Under the pieces are notes generated by a model. It was not told the DNA's origin, did not search any database, and worked only from the letters and a program-made list of their open reading frames with translations. A stretch of DNA of 64,000 nucleotides from Bacteroides propionicigenes (GTDB lineage Bacteria > Bacteroidota > Bacteroidia > Bacteroidales > Bacteroidaceae). The position numbers and the translations under genes were made by a program. Positions 58,141 to 64,000 of the stretch are shown in pieces; within the stretch, counting starts at the first letter, position 1; the number at the start of each line of letters is the position of its first letter. The DNA is taken from NCBI RefSeq assembly GCF_018390535.1, contig NZ_JAHBBW010000012.1:62001-126000 (forward strand), written 5' to 3'.

Positions 58141-60297
58141 ATGAAAGTATATCAGACGAATGAAATTAAGAACATTGCCCTCCTTGGCAATGACGGCTCG
58201 GGTAAAACCACTCTCACGGAAGCGCTGCTCTTTGAGAGTGGTATTATAAAACGTCGCGGCAGAATTACTGCCAAGAATACGGTCAGCGATTACTTCCCGG
58301 TGGAGCAGGAATATGGCTATTCTGTGTTTTCCACCGTTTATCATGTGGAATGGAATGGTAAGAAACTGAATATCATAGACTGTCCGGGTAGTGACGACTT
58401 TGTGGGAGCGGCCATGACGGCGCTCAATGTAACCGATACGGCTATTCTGTTGCTGAATGGGCAATACGGCCCCGAGGTAGGTACTCAAAATCATTTCCGC
58501 TATACGGAGAAGCTGGGCAAACCGGTTATCTTCCTTGTAAACCAGCTTGACCATGAGAAGTGCGACTATGATATGGTACTGGAACAGCTGCAGTCAATTT
58601 ATGGTTCTAAGGTAGTTCCCGTTCAATATCCGTTGGCTACCGGACCGAATTTCAATTCGTTGATTGATGTGCTTCTGATGAAAAAATATTCGTGGGGACC
58701 GGAAGGTGGAGCGCCCACTATAGAAGATGTTCCCGCTGAGGAAATGGAGAAAGCAACTGCCATGCATAAAGCATTGGTAGAGGCAGCTGCCGAACACGAT
58801 GAAACTTTAATGGAGAAATTCTTCGAACAGGATTCCCTGACCGAAGACGAAATGCGTGAGGGTATCCGTAAAGGGCTGGCTTCTCGCGGTATGTTCCCTG
58901 TATTCTGCGTGTGTGCGGGAAAGGATATGGGTGTGCGCCGTTTGATGGAGTTCTTGGGTAATGTTGTTCCGTTTGTAGACGAAATGCCTCCGGTACACAA
59001 TACACGCGGTGAAGTGGTGAAACCCGACTCCAACGGACCTACTTCCTTGTATTTCTTTAAGACTGCCGTTGAACCGCATATCGGTGACGTACAGTATTTC
59101 AAGGTGATGAGCGGCAAAGTGCACGAAGGAGATGACTTTACCAATGCCGACCGTGGCTCTAAAGAACGCATTGCGCAGATTTACGCATGTGCGGGAGCCA
59201 ACCGTATCAAGGTGGAAGAAATGGTGGCCGGTGATATCGGCTGCACGGTGAAGCTGAAAGATGTGCATACGGGCAATACACTGAATGCCAAAGGCGCTGA
59301 AAACCGTTTCAACTTTATTAAATATCCGAATTCCAAATATTCCCGCGCTATCAAACCACTGAATGAAGCCGATACGGAAAAAATGATGGCTATCTTGAAC
59401 CGTATGCGCGAGGAAGATCCGACATGGGTTATTGACCAGTCTAAAGAATTGCGTCAGACCATTGTACACGGGCAGGGTGAATTCCATCTGCGTACGTTGA
59501 AGTGGCGTTTGGAGAATAATGAAAAATTGCAGATTAAGTTTGAAGAACCGAGAATTCCGTATCGTGAAACTATCACGAAGGCTTCTCGAGCCGACTATCG
59601 CCATAAAAAACAATCCGGTGGTGCCGGTCAGTTTGGTGAAGTTCACTTGATTGTAGAACCTTATTATGAAGGTATGCCGATGCCGGAAACTTATAAGTTC
59701 AACGGACAGGAATTCAAGATGAACGTGAAGGGTGTTGAGGAAGTTCCGTTGGAATGGGGTGGCAAACTGGTATTTGTAAACAGTATTGTGGGCGGTTCTA
59801 TTGATGCCCGCTTCATGCCGGCCATTCTGAAAGGTATCATGTCTCGTATGGAACAAGGTCCGTTGACCGGTTCGTATGCCCGTGACGTACGTGTCATCGT
59901 GTACGACGGTAAGATGCACCCGGTAGATTCCAATGAAATCTCCTTTATGTTGGCAGGACGCAATGCGTTCAGTGAAGCGTTTAAGAATGCCGGTCCGAAG
60001 ATTCTGGAACCGATATATGATGTAGAGGTGTTTGTTCCTTCCGATAAGATGGGTGATGTAATGGGCGACCTGCAGGGACGCCGTGCCATGATTATGGGTA
60101 TGAACAGCGAAGCCGGCTATGAAAAGCTGATTGCTAAGGTTCCTTTGAAAGAAATGTCCTCGTATTCTACGGCATTGAGTTCATTGACGGGCGGTCGTGC
60201 TTCGTTCATTATGAAGTTCGCCAGCTATGAGCTTGTTCCGAGTGATGTACAGGATAAACTAATCAAAGAATTTGAAGCAAAGCAAGCTGAAGAATAG
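58141..60297 (+). CDS. fusA2: Elongation factor G paralog (EF-G2) with altered GTPase motifs
   Basis: 718 residues with full EF-G layout: G domain, domain II, and domains III-V (HKKQSGGAGQFGEVHLIVEP in IV). The P-loop GNDGSGKTT (16-24) is intact. The switch II motif is IDCPGSDDF, with Ser84 where active translational GTPases have the catalytic His of DTPGH. G4 reads NQLD (134-137) instead of NKxD. Switch I lacks the usual ERxRGITI. Published work on the B. thetaiotaomicron paralog describes an EF-G2 lacking GTPase activity that supports translation during carbon limitation and gut colonisation; these changes fit that. The position beside rprXY matches that genome. Bacteroides also carries a canonical fusA elsewhere. 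Confidence 0.93.
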   Translation: MKVYQTNEIKNIALLGNDGSGKTTLTEALLFESGIIKRRGRITAKNTVSDYFPVEQEYGYSVFSTVYHVEWNGKKLNIIDCPGSDDFVGAAMTALNVTDTAILLLNGQYGPEVGTQNHFRYTEKLGKPVIFLVNQLDHEKCDYDMVLEQLQSIYGSKVVPVQYPLATGPNFNSLIDVLLMKKYSWGPEGGAPTIEDVPAEEMEKATAMHKALVEAAAEHDETLMEKFFEQDSLTEDEMREGIRKGLASRGMFPVFCVCAGKDMGVRRLMEFLGNVVPFVDEMPPVHNTRGEVVKPDSNGPTSLYFFKTAVEPHIGDVQYFKVMSGKVHEGDDFTNADRGSKERIAQIYACAGANRIKVEEMVAGDIGCTVKLKDVHTGNTLNAKGAENRFNFIKYPNSKYSRAIKPLNEADTEKMMAILNRMREEDPTWVIDQSKELRQTIVHGQGEFHLRTLKWRLENNEKLQIKFEEPRIPYRETITKASRADYRHKKQSGGAGQFGEVHLIVEPYYEGMPMPETYKFNGQEFKMNVKGVEEVPLEWGGKLVFVNSIVGGSIDARFMPAILKGIMSRMEQGPLTGSYARDVRVIVYDGKMHPVDSNEISFMLAGRNAFSEAFKNAGPKILEPIYDVEVFVPSDKMGDVMGDLQGRRAMIMGMNSEAGYEKLIAKVPLKEMSSYSTALSSLTGGRASFIMKFASYELVPSDVQDKLIKEFEAKQAEE

Positions 60298-60315
60298 AAA
60301 AATTAATAAATAGTT

Positions 60316-60357
60316 AAAGCCGTCGTTCGCTCATTGTGGGGGAATGGCGGCTTTTTT
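60316..60357 (+). terminator. Rho-independent terminator after EF-G2
   Basis: AAAGCCGTCGTTC (60316-60328) pairs with GAATGGCGGCTTT (60342-60354, via G-U pairs), followed by TTTT. It lies about 20 bp after the EF-G2 stop. Confidence 0.8.
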
Positions 60358-60412
60358 ATTAACACTGATTAAGAACATAGGGAAATGTGAATGTTAATAT
60401 TTAATTTTTTAT

Positions 60413-60420
60413 TAAATTTG
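60413..60420 (+). promoter_or_regulatory. Bacteroides -7 promoter box for rprXY
   Basis: TAAATTTG fits TAnnTTTG exactly. No -33 TTTG at 19-21 nt upstream. The predicted leader is about 130 nt before rprX. Confidence 0.5.
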
Positions 60421-60558
60421 CAAACCAAAGGTGTCTCATTTTGTTATAATGCTCGTAATACAACTTAAAAAACCTTCTACGGTTAATTAACGAGAACACC
60501 CGGTTAAATCAGGTTAATTTGTTAGGAGTGTTAATTAGGGAGTGTTAATTTTGTGACT

Positions 60559-62100
60559 ATGAAAAAGTCGACAATATGGATATTAGGCGTCGTTATGGGC
60601 CTTTCTTTCATCAGTTTGCTATATCTGCAGATTAGCTATATTGAGGAAATGGTGAAGATGCGTAACGAGCAATTTGATGAATCGGTGAAGCGCGCTTTAA
60701 TGGCAGCTTCAAAAGATGTGGAGTCTGCGGAGGTTGACCGCTGGTTGCGGGAGGATATCTCTGAAGCGGAAAAGAGAGCGTGGGAACAGAGTTCGCAAGG
60801 TAAAGGCGTAGCTCGGACGCAGAGCTTTACAGTGACATTGCCGGATGGGACCAGATATTCGGCTGTTGAACTGAAAACATTTACCAACGAGGCCTCGGAA
60901 TTGCCGAGGGCAATGATATCGCGTAAGCATGGGACGAAAACGATACCTCAAACATCACGTTCGTTGGCAGATGCCATAAAGAATCGTTATCTGTATCAAC
61001 GGGCTTTGCTGGATGAGGTGGCGTGGCAGATGATATACCGTGCCAGTGACAAGCCGATAGAGGAACGGGTAAATTTTAAGAATTTAGACCAGTATTTGAA
61101 ATCGGGATTGATTGACAACGGTATTGAGTTGAATTATCACTTCAAGGTGATAGACCGGGACGGCAGGGAAGTATATCGCTGCTCGGATTATAGTGATGAA
61201 GGCGGTGAGAGTTCTTACTCACAACCCTTGTTTCTGAACGATCCGCCTGCACGTATGAGTATCGTCAAGATACATTTTCCGGGTAAACAGGATTATATTT
61301 TCGATTCGGTCAGCTTTATGATTCCGTCGATGATATTTACTTTTGTTCTGTTGATAACGTTCATCTTCACGATTTATATCGTGTTCCGGCAAAAGAAGCT
61401 GACTGAGATGAAGAATGACTTTATTAATAATATGACGCACGAGTTCAAAACACCGATTTCGACCATTTCGTTGGCGGCGCAGATGTTGAAAGACCCGGCA
61501 GTTGGTAAATCACCGGCAATGTTCCAGCATATATCGGGCGTTATTAATGATGAAACGAAACGACTTAGGTTCCAAGTGGAGAAAGTTCTCCAAATGTCGA
61601 TGTTCGACCGGCAGAAGGCGACATTGAAAATGAAAGAACTGGATGCCAATGAACTGATTACCGGAGTAATCAATACGTTTACCTTGAAGGTGGAACGGTA
61701 CAACGGAAAGATTGAGTCGGAACTGAAAGCAACCGATCCGGTTATTTTTGCGGATGAAATGCATATTACGAATGTGATTTTCAACCTCATGGATAATGCG
61801 GTGAAGTACAAAAGACCGGATGCAGACTTGCAGTTAATGGTGAAGACCTGGAACGAACCGGGCAAACTGATGATTTCTGTGCAAGACAACGGTATAGGTA
61901 TTAAGAAAGAAAATTTGAAAAAGATATTTGATAAGTTCTATCGCGTGCATACAGGTAATCTGCACGATGTTAAAGGCTTCGGGCTTGGACTGGCTTATGT
62001 AAGAAAGATTATTCAGGATCATAAGGGAACCATCCGTGCGGAAAGTGAGCTGAATGTTGGAACTAAATTTATTATTGCATTACCTTTATTAAAAAATTGA
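60559..62100 (+). CDS. rprX: Sensor histidine kinase RprX
   Basis: 513 residues from ATG 60559. Transmembrane helix at about 5-24, periplasmic sensor to ~255, second helix at ~258-278 (MIFTFVLLITFIFTIYIVF). The H-box MTHEFKTPISTISLAAQML has phospho-acceptor His294. The ATPase domain shows N (NVIFNLMDNAVKYK), G1 (ISVQDNGIGIKKENLKKIFDKF) and G2 (GFGLGLAYVRKIIQDHKG) boxes. It resembles RprX of B. fragilis, first described for its effect on tetracycline-resistance gene expression. It phosphorylates RprY, encoded 5 bp downstream. Confidence 0.92.
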   Translation: MKKSTIWILGVVMGLSFISLLYLQISYIEEMVKMRNEQFDESVKRALMAASKDVESAEVDRWLREDISEAEKRAWEQSSQGKGVARTQSFTVTLPDGTRYSAVELKTFTNEASELPRAMISRKHGTKTIPQTSRSLADAIKNRYLYQRALLDEVAWQMIYRASDKPIEERVNFKNLDQYLKSGLIDNGIELNYHFKVIDRDGREVYRCSDYSDEGGESSYSQPLFLNDPPARMSIVKIHFPGKQDYIFDSVSFMIPSMIFTFVLLITFIFTIYIVFRQKKLTEMKNDFINNMTHEFKTPISTISLAAQMLKDPAVGKSPAMFQHISGVINDETKRLRFQVEKVLQMSMFDRQKATLKMKELDANELITGVINTFTLKVERYNGKIESELKATDPVIFADEMHITNVIFNLMDNAVKYKRPDADLQLMVKTWNEPGKLMISVQDNGIGIKKENLKKIFDKFYRVHTGNLHDVKGFGLGLAYVRKIIQDHKGTIRAESELNVGTKFIIALPLLKN

Positions 62101-62105
62101 TTGAT

Positions 62106-62807
62106 ATGGATGAGAAACTGCGTATTTTATTGTGCGAAGATGATGAGAATCTTGGCATGCTTTTAAGAGAATATTTACAGGCTAAAGGCTATGCAGCCGA
62201 GTTATATCCTGATGGAGAGGCCGGATATAAGGCTTTCCTGAAAAACAAATATGACTTGTGCGTATTTGACGTAATGATGCCGAAGAAAGACGGTTTTACA
62301 TTGGCGCAAGAAGTTCGTGCTGCAAATGCTGAAATCCCCGTTATCTTCTTGACAGCCAAAACTTTGAAAGAAGATATTTTGGAAGGTTTCAAAATCGGTG
62401 CGGATGATTACATCACCAAACCGTTCAGTATGGAAGAACTTACTTTCAGAATTGAGGCTATCTTGAGACGTGTTCGTGGCAAGAAGAACAAAGAAAGTAG
62501 TATTTACAAGATTGGTAAGTTTACTTTTGACACTCAGAAACAGATTTTGTCAACACCGGAGAAACAGACTAAATTGACTACAAAAGAGTCGGAATTGCTG
62601 GGCTTGCTTTGTGCGCATGCTAATGAAATCTTGCAGCGTGACTTTGCATTGAAGACTATCTGGATTGATGATAACTACTTCAATGCACGCAGCATGGACG
62701 TATATATTACCAAACTGCGTAAGCACCTGAAAGAAGATGAATCTATCGAGATTATCAATATTCACGGAAAGGGATATAAACTTATTACTCCGGAAGCTGA
62801 GTCCTAA
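62106..62807 (+). CDS. rprY: Response regulator RprY (OmpR/PhoB type)
   Basis: 233 residues from ATG 62106. An in-frame TTG at 62097 overlapping the rprX stop is a less likely start. The receiver has acidic pocket EDDE, phospho-acceptor Asp55 in CVFDVMMPKKDGF, and TAK and TKPF (switch Thr and Lys). A winged-helix Trans_reg_C domain is at ~135-230 (TTKESELLGLLCAHANEIL, NARSMDVYITKLRKHLKED, INIHGKGYKLI). It is the cognate partner of RprX and is co-transcribed with it. Confidence 0.95.
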   Translation: MDEKLRILLCEDDENLGMLLREYLQAKGYAAELYPDGEAGYKAFLKNKYDLCVFDVMMPKKDGFTLAQEVRAANAEIPVIFLTAKTLKEDILEGFKIGADDYITKPFSMEELTFRIEAILRRVRGKKNKESSIYKIGKFTFDTQKQILSTPEKQTKLTTKESELLGLLCAHANEILQRDFALKTIWIDDNYFNARSMDVYITKLRKHLKEDESIEIINIHGKGYKLITPEAES

Positions 62808-62835
62808 CGGGCTCGGTCTCCGGACAGTGGAAAAT

Positions 62836-62870
62836 AAAAAAAGGCGGTTGCATTGCAATCGCCTTTTTTT
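62836..62870. terminator. Terminator after rprY
   Basis: AAAAAAAGGCGGTTGC (62836-62851) pairs with GCAATCGCCTTTTTTT (62855-62870) around a 3-nt loop with one G-U pair. The flanks allow bidirectional use, also serving the minus-strand small gene that ends at 62888. Confidence 0.88.
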
Positions 62871-62887
62871 ATTTCTTTTTCTCGGTA

Positions 62888-63064
62888 TTAATCAGCAATT
62901 CTCTTGTTGATAAGGATGTAAGAAATCAATCCTATTACAACTAAAACAGCGCTGGTTCCCAGAATCGCGTTGTTATTTACATTGCCGGTAAAAGAACATG
63001 CAACCAAGATTACAGCTCCTACCAAGATTAATATCAATCCCAGATTTTTTAATAAGCCTTTCAT
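62888..63064 (-). CDS. Small 58-residue membrane protein
   Basis: The minus-strand reading frame from ATG at 63064 to TAA at 62888 encodes 58 residues: MKGLLKNLGLILILVGAVIL at the start, then a short polar loop with NVNNN, a second hydrophobic segment (ILGTSAVLVVIGLISYIL) and the basic end NKRIAD. Two transmembrane helices are predicted. It lies between rprY and the marR gene. In the B. thetaiotaomicron map as I recall it, a small hypothetical gene holds the same place (BT2164), which supports it being real. Function unknown. Confidence 0.8.
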   Translation of the reverse strand: MKGLLKNLGLILILVGAVILVACSFTGNVNNNAILGTSAVLVVIGLISYILINKRIAD

Positions 63065-63174
63065 ATGTGTGTATTTTAATAGATTATTATTTTCGTATTC
63101 TTGTCACAAAGAAAAGCATAATTCTTTAACAAGCGAAATTATTTTTGCAAAAAAACTATTATTCAACCTAATTT

Positions 63175-63214
63175 AATGAAGAACGAAGGACAAAATAATT
63201 TTTCATTCTTCATT
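63175..63214. other. Stem-loop downstream of the MarR gene
   Basis: AATGAAGAA (63175-63183) pairs with TTCTTCATT (63206-63214) over a 22-nt loop. It lies just past the minus-strand MarR stop and may serve as a weak terminator; only AAATT-rich sequence follows rather than a T-run. Confidence 0.4.
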
Positions 63215-63217
63215 TTC

Positions 63218-63664
63218 CTAGTCTTTCGTATTGAAAAATATTTTTCTCAGCACTTCCTGGCTCACACTTAGTTCTTCAATAGTAATACCTTGTAATGCTT
63301 CTTTCAGTGTTTGATTGGCAATGACACGAGCACGTTCCTCCAACTCCTTACCGTCTTTGGTAAGGTGTATCAGATTGGTGCGGCGGTCTTTTTTATCAGA
63401 AATGCGTACTACAAGATGCTGGCGTTCCATGTTGTCTATGAGACGGGTCATGCTGGGCTTGTCTTTAAAAGTTGCATTACACAACTCTTGTTGTGTCACC
63501 CCGTCTTTTTCCCATAAGAAGATGAGGACAGTCCATTGTTCGGGAGTGATTTCCAAACCGTTCTGTCTGAAGTTGCGTGATAATTTGCGGTTAATGGCTG
63601 CGGATACTTTGCCATTGAGTATGGCAAATATCAGCCGGATATCAAAGTTGAATTGCTCTATCAT
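63218..63664 (-). CDS. MarR-family transcriptional regulator
   Basis: 148 residues from ATG at 63664, which sits 25 nt after an excellent promoter; the in-frame start at 63718 would lie upstream of that promoter's start site and is rejected. The winged helix has WTVLIFLWEKDGVTQQELCN, DKPSMTRLIDNMERQHLVVR and the wing SDKKDRRTNLIHLTKDGKEL. MarR proteins usually repress efflux, stress or catabolic genes in response to small aromatic or phenolic ligands. Its target is unknown. It is divergent from rpsF. Confidence 0.93.
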   Translation of the reverse strand: MIEQFNFDIRLIFAILNGKVSAAINRKLSRNFRQNGLEITPEQWTVLIFLWEKDGVTQQELCNATFKDKPSMTRLIDNMERQHLVVRISDKKDRRTNLIHLTKDGKELEERARVIANQTLKEALQGITIEELSVSQEVLRKIFFNTKD

Positions 63665-63688
63665 GAAATTATTGTTTAAACAACTTTG

Positions 63689-63719
63689 CAAATATAGTAT
63701 AAGTTGGATACAATACAAA
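63689..63719 (-). promoter_or_regulatory. Bacteroides promoter for the MarR gene
   Basis: On the minus strand, TTTG (63719-63716), a 19-nt spacer and TATATTTG (63696-63689) match the consensus at every fixed position. Confidence 0.8.
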
Positions 63720-63734
63720 ATAAGTCCGCTTATT

Positions 63735-63765
63735 TTTGTAGTTCAAAATAAAATGCTTACCTTTG
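63735..63765 (+). promoter_or_regulatory. Bacteroides promoter for rpsF
   Basis: TTTG at 63735-63738, a 19-nt spacer and TACCTTTG at 63758-63765 match the consensus exactly. The predicted start of transcription is about 40 nt before rpsF. The box overlaps no part of the MarR promoter but lies 16 bp from it, so MarR binding here could affect both. Confidence 0.85.
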
Positions 63766-63812
63766 CACCCGCATTTAATAAACGAATAATTTATTTATTT
63801 AATTAAACGAGT

Positions 63813-64000
63813 ATGAATCAATACGAAACCGTTTTCATTTTGACTCCCGTTTTGTCTGATGTTCAGATGAAGGAAGCGGTAGAAAAATTCAAAGGCATCC
63901 TTACTGCTGAAGGTGCTGAGATTGTAAATGAAGAAAACTGGGGACTGAAAAAGCTGGCTTATCCAATCCAGAAGAAGTCAACCGGTTTCTATCAGCTGAT
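63813..64000 (+). CDS. rpsF: 30S ribosomal protein S6 (5' part, runs off window)
   Basis: ATG at 63813 opens [20 protein letters not shown], followed by [20 protein letters not shown] and [11 protein letters not shown], the conserved S6 N-terminus. The reading frame is open to the end of the window at residue 62. In Bacteroides rpsF is followed by rpsR and rplI, expected just outside. Confidence 0.95.
   Translation, partial: MNQYETVFILTPVLSDVQMKEAVEKFKGILTAEGAEIVNEENWGLKKLAYPIQKKSTGFYQL

Noticed and set aside
62097..62105. TTG start for rprY overlapping rprX
   Set aside because: The ATG at 62106 gives the normal receiver-domain start; the extra residues add nothing conserved.
62970..63176. 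68-codon plus-strand frame
   Set aside because: It is antisense to the 58-residue membrane protein and its upstream region, with no motif or promoter.

Overview
The window is chromosomal DNA of a gut Bacteroides species. It shows SusC/SusD pairs, AT-rich promoters of the TTTG/TAnnTTTG type, SusD and binding lipoproteins with lipoboxes, and few Shine-Dalgarno sites. The right end (about 58.1-64.0 kb) is conserved core in the order EF-G2 paralog, rprX, rprY, a 58-residue membrane protein, a MarR regulator and rpsF. As I recall it, this is the B. thetaiotaomicron BT2167-BT2162 order. Everything to the left is accessory glycan-utilisation DNA. I see no rRNA, tRNA, CRISPR array, integrase or transposase.

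Region 1 (1-29.6 kb, plus strand, moderate GC) is a large polysaccharide utilisation locus (PUL). It opens with the tail of an AraC regulator, an ECF sigma factor, SusC, SusD, an Ig-like surface lipoprotein, an alginate/glucuronan-type lyase and two fimbrillin-like lipoproteins, one with 25-residue tandem repeats. A 1.2 kb gene-free stretch rich in inverted repeats follows. Then come a DUF1680 beta-L-arabinofuranosidase, an alpha/beta hydrolase, GH97 (inverting type), GH43, GH88, GH97 (retaining type), GH51 and GH2. Lyase plus GH88 plus arabinosidases and galactosidases suggests an acidic, uronate-containing arabino-galacto glycan.

Region 2 (about 29.7-54.4 kb, plus strand) is visibly more AT-rich and looks acquired. 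Its first half codes for a LacI regulator, L-fucose isomerase, a frameshifted DUF6786-type protein, a secreted FG-GAP/VCBS propeller protein, a DapA/NanA-family aldolase, a sodium/solute symporter with an internal in-frame deletion, and a lipoprotein form of YhcH. Its second half has two tandem SusC/SusD pairs, a DUF1735 lipoprotein, a sialate O-acetylesterase-like SGNH enzyme, a BNR propeller protein and a second VCBS propeller protein. It holds no recognisable glycoside hydrolase or known polysaccharide lyase. The glycan-cleaving activity must therefore lie in the propeller proteins or elsewhere, which makes this the best candidate for an undescribed system. Two damaged genes suggest that the intracellular half is decaying in this strain.

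Region 3 (54.5-57.8 kb, minus strand) is a single gene fusing a GH43-like module to a GH35 beta-galactosidase with a C-terminal F5/8-type domain. It faces region 2 across a shared bidirectional terminator and has its own promoter next to the core genes.

All functional calls rest on reading motifs by eye. Family numbers for the lyase, the DUF1680 enzyme and the GH43 modules need a profile search.
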